Positions 1-11,553 of a DNA stretch of 64,000 bases are shown here, in pieces. How positions within the stretch are numbered: the stretch's first letter is position 1; the number at the start of each line of letters is the position of its first letter. The translations under genes and the position numbers were made by a program. Source of the DNA: Adineta vaga (lineage: Eukaryota > Rotifera); NCBI GenBank assembly GCA_021613535.1, contig CP075492.1, positions 18,848,001 through 18,912,000 on the forward strand. Reading direction: 5' to 3'. The notes under the pieces were generated by a model. It worked only from the letters and a program-made list of their open reading frames with translations, did no database searches and was not told the origin of the DNA.

Positions 1-351
1 TCATTTTCTTCTTTAGCCATTTTTTCGAAATATTCATGATGTCCTAACGATTGAGAAAAATTATTTTAGAAAATAAACAAAATAAAAACGATTAATCGAT
101 TTCTTTTTACCTTTTAAAGCAACATCATAACGATCGAAATGATGTGCCATAGCCGTGTAAACATAACTAGCATATAATTCCAAATTAATTTGTCGATTGA
201 CTAAACCTTCATTATCTTCATGATAATTACTGAAAGAATAAAAAAAATAATCTCGAATATGAAAAATACTATTGTTATTAAATACATACTATCGAACGAG
301 ATTTTCGCGTGTTTGACTTGACGTAACCGAAGCTTGTTTTTCGACCGACAT
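1..351 (-). CDS. Ferritin, heavy-chain-like (5' part; runs off the window)
   Basis: Three exons on the minus strand: 290..351, 111..229 and 1..43. The introns are 230..289 and 44..110, both GT..AG, and the reading frame is kept across each. The start ATG is at 349-351. The protein begins [20 protein letters not shown] and continues with [50 protein letters not shown]. This is the first helix and start of the second helix of a eukaryotic H-type ferritin, with the first ferroxidase Glu in INLELYASY. The ferritin family forms a 24-subunit shell that oxidises and stores iron. The EExxHA ferroxidase motif should lie just beyond the window edge. There is no obvious N-terminal signal peptide, so a cytosolic form is likely. 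An iron-responsive element lies in the 5' UTR. Confidence 0.93.
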
Positions 352-429
352 GCTTGAAACAATTGTTTATTTTTTTGTAATATTGTATATAACAAATTTC
401 TTGCGAGAAATAACAACGTTTGATAAACA

Positions 430-470
430 CAATTTGTAACGAACAGTCACTGCTGCTGCAAAACAAATTG
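430..470 (-). promoter_or_regulatory. Iron-responsive element in ferritin 5' UTR
   Basis: Read on the minus strand, this segment folds into a canonical IRE. The six-base loop CAGTGA (447-452) is closed by a five-pair upper stem, AGCAG with CTGTT (one G-T pair). A single unpaired C (458) lies 5' of that stem. The lower stem pairs CAATTTG with CAAATTG after a short mismatch. The core TTGC-N5-CAGTGA-N5-CG is the classic ferritin form. It ends about 78 nt before the ferritin ATG. In animals, IRP binding here blocks ferritin translation when iron is low. Confidence 0.88.
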
Positions 471-1205
471 ACCAACTGAATGAGGAAAATAACGACGAGC
501 ATTTGTATTTATATGTAAAGATAAGTAAGAGAAAAAAAGCGAGCGAAAGAGAGAGAGTGAATAATCTAGAATTTATCTCATTTTTTTCTTCTTTGTGTAT
601 AATAAAAACACATCTCCTGTCGAATAGTATTACTTTTAGATCTGCTGATTGTATATATTTGTTTTGCGTATTTAATAAAATGTATCAAAACGAAACTGTC
701 AAAAGAACGTAACTAAAGGTCGTTTTGTTGCACGGTCACAATGATGATAAAAGTACATTGGAGGAGATAAGAGTCGACCCTGTAATAGAGCACTGTGAAA
801 CCGTTTTTTTTTTCATTCCGAAACTCGAATTATTCCTAGTCTTTTGAAAAAAATTTTTAGTTCACTTTGGAGGGTGTGGGTGTGGACTATGATCACTTTC
901 ACGCTTATTCTTCCATACCCATACCTACCTAACAGAAGACTAAGAAGCAAACATACAGTAAAATTACATCTTACTTTCACAGATATTATGAATAGTAAAG
1001 TGTTTTTTAAAGTATATAAGTGAAATATATGGAATATTAGATAATGGTATCATTAAGTGTTTGAAATCATTTTCAATGCACATCATCGAAGAAAATATTT
1101 TCTTTCAAAAATCTTTCATATAAAATTATAAACTCGATGTTCATTTTTCTATATTTAACTAACTCATAACAAGCAACACTTTGATTCATTAGAGAAAAAC
1201 AAATT
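471..1205. other. Intergenic between divergent ferritin and PAN-like genes
   Basis: This AT-rich stretch should hold the promoters of both flanking genes. Apart from the hairpin at 869-932 I see no convincing gene; the short open frames here lack family signatures. Confidence 0.5.
869..932. repeat. Telomere-like hairpin, copy 1
   Basis: The left arm GAGGGTGTGGGTGTGGA is imperfectly inverted in the right arm CCATACCCATACCTACCT, with a loop of about 28 nt. It belongs to the dispersed family described in the findings. Confidence 0.6.
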
Positions 1206-2387
1206 ATGATGAAATATATCATTTCTATATTCTTTTTAATACATATTCATATCTTATATGCTGATTTAACATCAAGTATTGATTTATATAGAAATGGTTT
1301 CGATTTTATTCCAGCTAATGAAATAGAATACATTCGTACAGATTCATCAGTCATCTCTGAATTTACTTGTAGTCTATTATGTCATCAAGATCCTCAATGT
1401 CGTACATTCGTCTTTGATGAACCTGTCTGTCAACTTTATGAAGGTGTTTTGAACACGGGTTCTTTAGTTGCTGTTGCTTCAACAAGTCGTACTGTTGGTG
1501 AAATAAAATATGATAATATCGATGTAATGTATGGTTATAATAAATCATGTGATCATTGTTTTCCTGATCGATATCTTGTCTGTCGAAATAACACTTGTCA
1601 ATGTCCAGTAGATACGTTTTATGATAATCAAGGTAATTGTCGCAATCAACTCTATGTCGATTCAAAAATGACATGTGAAAATGATAATTGGTGTAATCAA
1701 AATCTTAATTTAACTTGTCAATGTGGTAAATGTCAATGTCCTTCGAAAACTTTCTGGAAGAATAAAACATGTATACCACAATATCTTGCGGGAATTTCTT
1801 GTAATACAAGTGATCAATGTCGCAATGATCTTAAACTTATTTGTTCACGACAAAACAAAACATGTATACGTATGTTTAGTCTATTGTTTTGTTTTGTTTT
1901 CCCTTAAAATACACTGATATTCTATTTAGCTATGACTGTTTTGAAAATACCTGTTATTGATGCCATTCTTCCTGCTAAATTCTCTAATTTTGATATGTCA
2001 TTTAACAGTTCAGGTGAAGAATGGTGGCGTGCTTTTGATAATAGTATTTATACGTATTGGAATAGATATGGTAATGATCATGTATTAGATTATGTATTTT
2101 TTACTTTTAATGATACATATTTACTTGATTCTTTACAATTAACTGTAGTTGGTGATGTTACACATGATCCAAAAATAATCGATGTTTATATCGATGAAAA
2201 TGGAACATGTTTTGGTCAATCATTCTCCTTTCCACAAGCTACAAGTAATTTCTATACATTTCCATCAAGTAATTTCAATACAAGTGTCAAACCATTAGCA
2301 ACAAATCATGTTTTACTTGTTATCGAACGATGGTCTATGTTTCAAACCTATATAGCAGAATTAACATTCTCCGGAGGTTTATATTAA
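1206..2387 (+). CDS. Secreted PAN-like / Cys-rich protein with beta-sandwich C-terminus
   Basis: Two exons, 1206..1869 and 1930..2387, joined across a 60-nt GT..AG intron (CIPMTVLK junction). The product is 373 aa. Residues 1-19 are a hydrophobic signal peptide. Residues about 45-100 look like a PAN/Apple-type module (FTCSLLCHQDPQCRTFVFDE, then CQLYEG). Residues about 115-220 are Cys-rich EB/EGF-like repeats with CQCP motifs and N-glycosylation sites. The C-terminal 150 residues (GEEWWRAFDN, LDYVFFTFND, IIDVYID) resemble a galactose-binding-like/discoidin jelly roll, but I do not see its full signature. The protein is likely extracellular and may bind glycan or protein. The N-terminal half is paralogous to the gene at 51407-52970, which carries an NHL propeller instead. 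Confidence 0.8.
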
Positions 2388-2584
2388 CTAACAATGAAAA
2401 TGATTATTTATATTTGATCCATCATACAAATATTTCCTATTCATAACCATTATTTCAAAACTCATTCACGTCTTATTCAAGTAGACTTTTCGATGAATAA
2501 ATTTATAATTGAAATCTATTCTGTTTTATTAAAATCACTTGAAATTTTAGCGAATTTCTTGAATAAATGATGAAATATTCTCTG

Positions 2585-3548
2585 TTATTTTTTCCGTAAT
2601 CGATACTGTGCTGCAACATACAAGATAAAATAATAGAAGTTAGTGATAACCTAGAATTAATCAACATAAACTCACGAAGGTGGGCAATTACATAATGTTG
2701 CAATTCTTTCCGTGCATCAGAACTATGACCAATATCTTCGAAAGCATCTGAAGCATCAAGACCATTTTGTTCTCTGAGGACTTCTTCACCACCTGGGTGC
2801 TACGAACAGAAACGAGATTAGTTCGACATATCAAATCATCCAAACCTCATCAAGATATTTGGTCACATCATAAACTATATTGTTAATAACTATAATACAT
2901 CTGTCATGCTCTTCAGCCAATCGTTTAACTTCGGACATTGTCATCACCTTGGTATATTCTGAAGTATCTATTGGTATATATATATATATAATCTTTCTTT
3001 CTATTCGACATAAAATTCTACTTACTTGAAGTTGAAATTAAGGATCGATCGATGACTTTAATCATACGAATTGATGTAGACACTGTATCATCTTCTACAA
3101 TGTCGATTGTCAATGGTTCTTCCAACATCTGACGCATTTCTAATAATTTTTTGATCCATTCATCAAGTTCCTTTTCAGCATAATTATCTGAAGCTTGATT
3201 TGATTTGATTTTTTCAGTTAATTTACCAAGAGATTCCTTCAGATGATGCTTCGTATGATGAAACCATTTTTGTAAATCAGCCTGAGCTTGTTTTGCCGTG
3301 TCTTCGATTTGTTTTAATGACTTTTGCTTCCAATCTTCAATATATGAAGTTAGTTCAAAGGGAGGATTTTCTCTTTGAAGATATTCCTGTAATTCATCAT
3401 GTTGTTGCCCAATTTCATCCATTCGTGTAATTAGTTCCTGTCGATGTTTCTGAAAATGATTGATACAATATTGTTTCCCACAACCGGTGCATTTAGCTAC
3501 TCCTTTTTGACATTCTTTACAAGGCGACTGTGATATAGATGAAGCCAT
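2585..3548 (-). CDS. B-box-like / coiled-coil / cytochrome b5 domain protein
   Basis: Proposed four-exon gene: 3026..3548, 2846..2967, 2676..2799, 2585..2610. All introns (58, 46 and 65 nt) are GT..AG and frame-preserving, giving 264 aa. Residues about 10-38 form a B-box-like zinc finger ([19 protein letters not shown], then INHFQKHR). A long charged coiled coil follows. The second and third exons encode a cytochrome b5 heme domain: [61 protein letters not shown] and GHS supply the two heme-ligand histidines. The tail LPQYRLRKK has no membrane anchor. The fused order is unusual. Alternatively, an ATG just before the b5 domain could start a separate b5 gene, but no in-frame stop or promoter-like gap separates the parts. 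The last intron acceptor is the least certain boundary. Confidence 0.75.
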
Positions 3549-3710
3549 ATTTCGGTCGTAAAACTGAATTATGATACTTTTATGTTGAAAATAGTGCTTT
3601 ATTTATTATTTACTTACAGGTATAAATTTTCAAAAACGAACGTATGACACGTGGTAATACAAAAAAAGATACTTTTTTTTATACTCTCACACTTTTCATG
3701 AATAATCATA

Positions 3711-6185
3711 TTATGGAAAGGGTAAAGTTATTTCTTGAGAATCATTACGTACAGTAGTGATGACTTGTCGATTCGTTGCATCGTCAACTAATGCATCCCA
3801 ATGAGAATTTTGCTCCGCTAACCAAGTTAAATTTCCAAAGATATATAAAGCACGTTTTGCTCTTGTCAACATAACATTTAAACGATGTTCATCGCTTAAA
3901 AATCCAATGGTTTCACCACTTCTGACGCATGATATTAGAACAATATCTTGTTCTTTTCCTTGTGCACTATCAACAGTCAAAACTTCTATATGTCGTGGAA
4001 ATTTAAGTTTTGAATTACGAAATTTGTTCATTTGAGCCTTGTATGGTGTGATAACAACGATACGTTTTTCCATTTCAATGAATTCTTGATCACTTTCATC
4101 ATATGGCTGTCGATCAACAAGATGTTCAAGTAATTTCACACAGAAATTTTTAATAAAGTTTCGCTCTTCTTTATTACTAGATGATCCGCCATTAGGTGGA
4201 CATGTATGACGAGTATATGTCAGATCGTATAAATAATAAGGTTCTAATCGATAATCAGGCCAATAATTCATAACACTCTCGTCTGTTTCGAGTTGACTTT
4301 CATAGAAATGCGTATTTGGAAAGTGGCATATTTCTTTATGCATACGATATTGTTTAGTGAGCATACTAATATTTTCCGAAGGAATTAGATCATAAAGTCT
4401 CTTATAGAGAGATTGTGAAAGATTATATTTTTGACCAACAGGACTGAGAACACATGGAGGAAGTTGTTTAGGATCACCGACAAGTATAATCTTTGAACAA
4501 CCAAAATAAAATGGTAATAAACAATCAGCTTCAAGACTTTGACAGGCTGTGAGAGTTAGTAAATAAAGATATTTTGAAAAATAAATAAACATTAAAAGTT
4601 TCTACCTTCATCAATAATGATAAATTCAACATTTTGTTGTTTTTTCATTGATAGAAGTGTGTTATTAGCTGAGTAATTTAATGTTGAAACAATAACTTTT
4701 GCTTTCTTCAAAATATCTTCTTTGATCGAATCTGTTGTTTGGTATGATATTGCTTCTCGATTCTGCGTCATTCGAACTAATTGTTGCATAATTAATGATT
4801 CAAGAAAATATTCACAAACATCATGGTCAAGTGGTGCTTCACGACCAACTCGTACCAGTTTTCCTTTTCTGTCATTTAGTTTCAGTTCATTGAAAATTCG
4901 TTTGAACAACTCATCACAAGCATTATTTGATGGTGCACAAAGAAGAATCTTTTTGTTTCTTTTCAACAGTGGCATCAATGCAATGACAATACCAGCGATT
5001 GTTTTACTTTTTCCAGTACCTAAATATAGAAATATTCAATAATTTTCCCGACAATAAGCTCTATATAACCTGGTGGACCATGAACAAGATGTAAATGACT
5101 ATGCTTTTCTTCTCTAAACATATGTATTGCATACTTGATCACGTTTATTTGATTATCATTAAAATCTCCAATAATGTTTGGTAAATCATTTGGAATATTA
5201 TCATATTGAAAAAAGGGATCCATATCTGTTGGCATTAGTAAATTTTCCTGTTCCGTAAACTTCTCCAAATTACAAATAGCACTAATTTGTCTTCGAATTG
5301 ATGTGATATTGCTCAATTTAAGGACAGAAACTTCTAATTGTGAATTATTACACTTTTTAGTAATGGCATTGGAACACTTTTTTGAAACATATAAGACTAT
5401 ATCAGACTTGATATTGATGATCTGTTTATCTAATATCGTGTTCATATTTTCTGGCCATTGATCAAATACGTGAACAATAACGGCAAAGAAACTTTGTTTT
5501 TGACCGAAATTCTTAATGTTAATCAAAACAATATCTCCTAAACCGAGTTTGGGAAATACTCGAGTAAATGAAAGATCAGTTTCAAAAGAATATGATCCAA
5601 ATATTAGAGTTGTTTTAATACATGTTTCAGATGAATAAGTTGATTCATACTTTATAATTTGGATGTTAATATCACCATCTCTATTGAATAATTCACTAGA
5701 TAGCAATGATTTAACGTCTTTTTTTATATTTTCCCATAATTCGTGATAGAGAAGAGGTACAAAGCATTTTTCATAACGTTCTTGTCCTTTTTCTACATCA
5801 AAATCAAGTCCAGATTGTAAACTATCTACAATAGAAAACTTTCAACTGTTCACATCAATTTTTTCTAGCGAATCTTACCAAATATGAGTGGCACTGTCAA
5901 CAATGGTTCAGGTGTCACAGTTTTCATCGCAAAGCTTTCTATTAATTGATTAGGTATCCATCGAGTAACAATGCGATCAAATAGAATTCGAATGCTGTTA
6001 TGAACTTTATTAGACCAAAGAGATCGCTCCATCTCCAAATCTGATCTATTATGTTCGAAAAGGTATAAACCTGTTATAGCTCGTCTTTTGAATGTACTCA
6101 AAATGCGCGCCTTCATCCATAAATGACCATTCTGCGGATCGTCAGATTTTGATTGAAACCATGTTTTAGCTTTGTAATCATCCAT
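3711..6185 (-). CDS. UPF1/Sen1-type superfamily 1 RNA/DNA helicase
   Basis: Four exons: 5879..6185, 5070..5825, 4606..5019 and 3711..4546. The 50-59 nt GT..AG introns all keep frame, giving 770 aa. Motif I is GPPGTGKSKT, built across the second intron. Motif Ia is LLCAPSNNACDEL. Motif II is IIIDEACQS, built across the third intron. Motif III is VGDPKQLPP. Motif V is TVDSAQGKEQDIVLISCVR. Motif VI is RLNVMLTRAKRALYIFGN. These are the complete SF1B set of UPF1/SMUBP2/Senataxin relatives, which are 5'-3' translocases acting in RNA surveillance and R-loop handling. The N-terminal 320 residues hold no recognisable zinc finger, so the exact subfamily is open. No lesions are visible. Confidence 0.92.
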
Positions 6186-6607
6186 TGTTTTTAATCACAA
6201 TAAAGTAACTAAAATAATTTTAAAATGTAAATGTTACATAGCACACGTTTCTACCCCATAGAAACGAGCGAAGTAAACACTCATTCATTTATTTATGATA
6301 GACAATTTTTTTCCCGTTCTGTTATATATAACTGGACACGTTGTCTACGAGCGATTTGTTATTCCTACTTTATTTTCTCGCATCTATTAAGAGCGTAAAA
6401 ATTATATATATTTTTAACAAATCAGTAAACGGAAGGGAAAAAAGTAATTATTACTAGTATAAAACTTTTCATGTTTCATTCGTTTGAGAAAATGATGTAT
6501 GTTTTATACTAATAGATTTTATCGATATTTTTGAGTTTTTGGTCCATATCTTGGTTTAAATTTGTTTATTTTCAATTGTTTTAAAATCATCTAAATCATA
6601 TTCATTT

Positions 6608-7009
6608 TTAGTTAACTCGACGATAGACAAGTCGTTGTTTTTCATCTTTGTTTATCATTGGATTTAATAAACGAAGATTTTGTTCATCGAGATGTGGTGA
6701 TGGAAATAAATCTATACAAAGATAATCAATTAGTTGAAGAACATCGAGAATATTCTCAGTTTTTGATAATTCATTAAATAAAATATATGCTTGTTCAGTA
6801 TTTAATGAATTTAGAATTGGAATAAACCATTTATAAGAAACTGGATAATGTAAAAGATATTCATTATGATCATTTTCAATTGATAAGAAATTATTTTTAT
6901 GTTCTACCAGTGTGAATGACAATGGAATACGAGAAAGTTCTTCTTTAGTTAAATAAATCAATTTATTTGAAGGTTTAAAACGAAACTTATAGAGAATTTG
7001 TTCATTCAT
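6608..7009 (-). CDS. Small uncharacterised protein
   Basis: A single-exon 133-aa frame starting MNEQILYKFRFKPSNKLIYL. The composition is well mixed. Leu-rich helices (ILNSLNTEQAYILFNELSKT, ILDVLQLIDYLCIDLF) follow a beta-rich start. This arrangement is loosely like a BTB/SKP1-type fold, but no diagnostic motif is present, so no function is assigned. It has no signal peptide or membrane segment. It follows the helicase on the same strand with about 420 bases between them. Confidence 0.5.
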   Translation of the reverse strand: MNEQILYKFRFKPSNKLIYLTKEELSRIPLSFTLVEHKNNFLSIENDHNEYLLHYPVSYKWFIPILNSLNTEQAYILFNELSKTENILDVLQLIDYLCIDLFPSPHLDEQNLRLLNPMINKDEKQRLVYRRVN

Positions 7010-7249
7010 TTTTAAGATTATTTGTTCTTTCTTTTCTTTACACTATGTCAACGATGAATGATTATGAATTATATTCTTGTTTTTTTCCTACATATTGTTA
7101 TTATTCACTTGTTAACACATCTACAAGTTTGTCTTGTATCTATAGTGGTTATTTATTACTTATATGAATGTAGTACTTAGTCGTTCTTCATTTCAAATAC
7201 TTTAACATTTGAATCATTAACATTAAATGATCACAATGGTAATAAATAT

Positions 7250-7355
7250 ACCACACCCACATCCTCAACGTGGGTGTGGGTGAGGGTGTCAGTGTAGATA
7301 CTGATATCTATCGTTCGCTTGCGCACATCCACACCCACACCCACCCACACCCTCA
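7250..7355. repeat. Telomere-like hairpin, compound copy 2
   Basis: Two nested inverted pairs. The inner pair is CCACACCCAC with GTGGGTGTGG (7250-7280). The outer pair is GTGGGTGTGGGTGAGGGTGT with ACACCCACACCCACCCACAC (7270-7351). The outer loop holds GATACTGATATCTATC and TTCGCTTGCGCACATCC, which recur exactly in copy 3. Confidence 0.75.
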
Positions 7356-7614
7356 ATTAAACATTAATAGAGGAAAAACCTCTACAAATACTTAAATCTT
7401 ATCTCTAACATGATCTATGCTGCTGTAAAAATACTTCTATTACTATCAATCAAAGCTATCCATGAATGAGTATTAAATTCTTACAAAGATCACTAAATGA
7501 CATATATCAATCAGATTAATCACATCATGCTGAACTGCTAACGGCATATATATATTGAAATCTGAGTCAAATCCATTATCTTTGATTTATTATCTATCAC
7601 AAGGTAATTAAATG

Positions 7615-7920
7615 TCAATCAGTATCATAGCCATTTCTTGTACACAGGCACAAATCTAAAACTTTAACCAACAGTTGTCCCATAGGCCCATGTTTCACGG
7701 TTTCCGGAACCTCTTCCAATGGGCCATCTTTTCTATTGAAGTGCCAATCTAGTTGATTAGTTTTACGTAGATGACGTTGTACTATGCAAGAGTTTTCTAA
7801 ATGAATGGAAATTATAATAAGAAGAGAACTTTTTAATGAAATTTTGTTAGGTACTTATTAAATCGTGCAATATCCCAGATGATTCAATCCTGCCGCTGGG
7901 TTCTACCCGAAATGATCGGA
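7615..7920 (-). pseudogene. Unassigned coding-looking fragment
   Basis: On the minus strand 7615..7796 reads without stops and ends in TGA. It contains QRHLRKTNQLDWHFNRKDG and PETVKHGPMGQLLVKVLDLC. A 58-nt GT..AG intron could join it to 7855..7920 (RVEPSGRIESSGILHDLIK). No start codon or upstream exon was found. I do not recognise the family. The plus-strand frame over the same bases looks like a shadow. Confidence 0.35.
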
Positions 7921-8379
7921 TCTAATATCGAGTTGCATCGTAAAAAATATGATAGTTTCCTGTCGATTTCGCTAATTAGATACTATCGTAATCGCCCGAA
8001 TCCTCCTCATGAAAAGCGCTGGATAACACTGGATCACCTAACAGATCTCCTTGGAAACTGTCGGAACTCATGAACTTCTCACTGTGAAACGCAAAGCGAA
8101 TTATTCTGTGAGTATTCATTCATGTCTTTTTAATCTCGCAAAGCAGCTTCTTCATCTGCTTAATTACATTAAATAGTAGTATTTGTTCATTCACCAGATC
8201 CTTCTGATTGATTACAGATGTTCTATTAATAGAATAATCTGATCGGAATTTAATGAATCCGATAAGCTGATGTGAACGAAAAAAGTGACTATGTGACAGG
8301 TGTGACTCGTATTTCTTCCATTTCTAGTATGAGTGAAAGCTAATCTATTTATCTGTTCATTGTATTTCTAGCAGACATT

Positions 8380-8937
8380 TTATTTCGAAAGCCAATTACA
8401 AAATATATTAATAAGAAATATTTGGAATCTATTGAGAAAAAACTCCGAATGACTTTCGGCGTAACGCATCAAGACGAACAAAAGTATTTTGATCACGATC
8501 ATAGATACGTAAAACATATGGTACAGTTCGAAAAAACTTATCAGATTTTGACAACAATATTGAGGAAGACTAAAAATTAAGATGAGTGGAATCATTGAAG
8601 CTTCGATTAACCAACGAAGAAAATTAAGATATGTTAACGTGTAGTTGATATTGATCATTTGAAGCCATGTGTAGAGGAGAGCAATACATACATAAATAAA
8701 TATCAATTTCATTTCTTTTTTCAATACAATAATTGATAATGAATATCTATCTAAATGACATATGTACAACCAATGACTCTCCATCACATCGTTTATACGA
8801 TCCAAATGACAGTAGAAGAATGATATCGCTATAAAAAAAAACATTAGTAAAAAAGGACACAGAAGTAAAGCTTCAATTGCATGTGTTATGATGAAATGAA
8901 TGATAAGCCCAATTTTCATATTAAAAACACAGAGCAT
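8380..8937 (-). CDS. Multi-pass membrane protein, unknown
   Basis: A single-exon frame, 185 aa from the first in-frame ATG (8935-8937). Four to five hydrophobic segments are visible, around IIHFIITHAIEALLLCPFLL, FFFIAISFFY, LIFIYVCIALLYTWL, MIPLILIFSLP and MFYVSMIVIKILLFVLM. Charged loops separate them. It may be a shortened receptor or transporter, but I recognise no family. It is shorter than a seven-TM receptor and could be a fragment. Many hydrophobic AT-rich frames arise by chance, so confidence is modest. Confidence 0.4.
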   Translation of the reverse strand: MLCVFNMKIGLIIHFIITHAIEALLLCPFLLMFFFIAISFFYCHLDRINDVMESHWLYICHLDRYSLSIIVLKKEMKLIFIYVCIALLYTWLQMININYTLTYLNFLRWLIEASMIPLILIFSLPQYCCQNLISFFELYHMFYVSMIVIKILLFVLMRYAESHSEFFLNRFQIFLINIFCNWLSK

Positions 8938-9921
8938 TTGTTTAGATCCCACTTCAAATGATTGATTTGCTAATAAAAAAAATTTTCATTGATCGATAAC
9001 ATTTTATAAATAATAATAAGATAATTGGCCCTAAAGATAATTCTATTTATCATACTCAATATTCTCTATATAAGAGAAATAATCGCATATGAAAACACGT
9101 CCGTCGTCTATTTCACATATTCAATGTTGCCTTAGAGGTCAAACAAATAGAGAAAAATAAAATAAATTGAATTAATGAATATGATTGGTGTTGCTATGTG
9201 GAAACATCAATCACATTCCTCAACTCAGCTGTATCTTTTCGAATGTGGTTGATCCTCTTATAGTTTTATTTGTCTCTCCTCATTCACCAATGTACTGAAG
9301 ATACACGAAAAATGATTGATCGATGTGTTGCTTGAATAAAATAAAATAATGTATTGAAATTGATTTTATAATTACATGGATGATTGTTTAGATAAAAAAG
9401 TTCAACATCATATCAAACATTGACATCAACACCAGTAAGTGAGTTTTTTTGATCAAATTCAATTGAAATTTAATTTTGTTTTTTTAGTTTCATCAACAAT
9501 AAATATTCTTTTAACAAATATTTCTCAAAATGAATTCATCTAGTAAGTCAGAAAATGGATTCTTTTTTTTCAAATTTGATCTTGAAAAGATTTTTTGAAT
9601 TCAAAAAATAAGCAAAACTATTTCATTCTCAACTTATTTCGATTTTCAAAAAATGAATTTTTTACTGAAGAAACAAAGGAGTTTTATTCTGAGATATATT
9701 TTCATGTATGAATAACTCCTGTCACTAGTTGTTCAACAAGTTTCTAGTAATACATCACCGTAATCATTTCGTTTGCTTCAATCGGCTGAATTTGAGATGT
9801 CGTATGTTCGGTAGTTATTTCGTTTGTATTTTCTTAGTTAGTTGAATATGGATACATTAAACATCAAACATTCGTAATGATATAGAGGAAGTACATTATC
9901 AAGTTCACCTGGATTAAGCGC

Positions 9922-9984
9922 TGAGGGTGTGGGTGTAGATACTGATATCTATCGTTCGCTTGCGCACATCCACAATCACACCCG
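9922..9984. repeat. Telomere-like hairpin, copy 3
   Basis: The left arm is GAGGGTGTGGGTGT and the right arm is CATCCACAATCACACCC. The loop is identical over about 40 bases to the loop of copy 2, 2.6 kb away. This is the clearest sign that these hairpins are copied sequences. Confidence 0.7.
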
Positions 9985-10214
9985 ATAGAATCCATTTTTC
10001 TACGATCTATTCTCGGTAACCGATTTAAAAACACTAAGAAGACGTATCTGTAAATCTTGTAATGTACATTTTTAATATACCTTCATTTGCTCTTTTCAAA
10101 AGTGAAAAATACAGGTTTGTATATTGTTTTTATGGAGAATTACATGAAAAGTACGATATGCAGTCACTTTGTCGTTGGTAGTAAGATTATATGGATGGGT
10201 TGCAGTTAAATTAG

Positions 10215-10440
10215 TGCCAGGATTGCCATCTGTATCTATATATAGATGAACGATCCTTCTTCTCTTCTTTCTTTCTTGTTCTTCGTTCTAAAGGTGGTGT
10301 TTTTGTGTTCGTTTTTCTAGTCACTTGTTGTTGTCGTTTTCTTCTTATGAAATAAAGATGATCGAAAGACTAAAAATTATATCCTTGTCTGCTTTATTCA
10401 TTCTTATTAGCAATCGTAAGAGCCGGGATCCTAACAATCA
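10215..10440 (+). mobile_element. Possible solo LTR remnant
   Basis: A TATA-like run (CTATATATAGATGAACG at about 10236) is followed by a pyrimidine-rich stretch. AATAAAG (about 10351) comes next, then a GC-richer end with GTAAGAGCCGGGATCC. This order resembles U3-R-U5 of an LTR retrotransposon. I see no flanking gag/pol and could not fix the ends or a target duplication. Confidence 0.25.
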
Positions 10441-11553
10441 GAACTTCAAGGGAAAATTGTGATACAAATCATTGATTGGTAAATATGCTTAGCGATCGCG
10501 TCGTTTATCATGATCGATTATACATAACTACTTGAACATCCTAGTATCAGAAGTTTTGAAGAACATATTGTCAACATTGATCAACAGTAGATGAGATATG
10601 TTAGAGATGAGTTGGTTTCTGTCATTAGTTTGTTTGCAAGAAAGATCACTGTATCAACAACGATGTAGAACATTTTTCAAAGATGAAATTAGTGAGCTCC
10701 TACAGAGTAACGAATTCTGGTATATATTTGGGTTGCGCATAACATTGTGAAAGTGAAATTATTGCTTACATATACATCACTTCAAACGAAATATTCTGAA
10801 TAAGAGTTGTCCTTGTTAATCGGCCTTTAGTATACCGCTAGATCTGAGGATTTCAAATTAACGGAAGTTTATAAATTAAAAGCGAACGGAAAAGAATTTA
10901 TCTAAATTAGTTGCACTGGTGCTGAACGACGTACTTTCTATTCCTTACTTTTCTGTTAACATGATTTGGTATTTACCGTTCATATGCATTATTCAACTGA
11001 GTTTGTAACAAAAACTAATTTTAATGTAAATACCTCATTTGAATCAACGATTCATGATCAGGAAAAACAATAAGAAAGAAAAAACCAAAACTTTTTTTGG
11101 AACTGATAGATTTATATTCATTTCAATTTGTGTTCTTTTCTATATTGTTTGTTGATAAAAGATGAAATTCTGCCACATACACACATACACCAGAGAATCT
11201 TAAACAACTCATCACCTATACAAGTAGATCAAGCAATGATTTCTATACGTATTACTGAATTCCATAGAAATTCTTTGATTGTTAATTATTCGCATGACAG
11301 AAATGAATGATAATGCTTATAGATGATCACAATATTTTTTTCATACATCAGTTTTCTGAAATACATTTTGTGAAAGATTCCATTTTTGTTTATAATATAT
11401 CCCTCGCTATAGCTGTATTATTTAATAAATAAACTGTAGTTTTCTTAACTTTTTCACATTTATCTGACTAAAATTCTTCTTGAAAATGGTTCTATGATAA
11501 AATAATCTAATCAATCAAGTCTTTGCTCAAAATCTAATGAATATCAATAAATA

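Noticed and set aside
278-502. Minus-strand frame covering the ferritin first exon and IRE
   Set aside because: Different phase from the ferritin exons; ferritin similarity and splice phases support the other frame.
503-712. 69-codon plus-strand frame upstream of ferritin
   Set aside because: No family signature, low-complexity content and no neighbours in frame; probably chance in AT-rich DNA.
1363-1674. 103-codon minus-strand frame inside the PAN-like gene
   Set aside because: Antisense shadow of a well-supported exon; its His/Asp/Tyr-rich composition is what the complement of that exon would give.
7879-8073. 64-codon plus-strand frame with mixed composition
   Set aside because: Overlaps spliceable minus-strand coding-like sequence; no start context or homology, so I treated it as a shadow.
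7250-9984. Interstitial telomere arrays as the explanation for the G-rich hairpins
   Set aside because: Each arm has only two or three TGTGGG-like units and is always paired with an inverted partner, so a plain telomere-repeat array does not fit.
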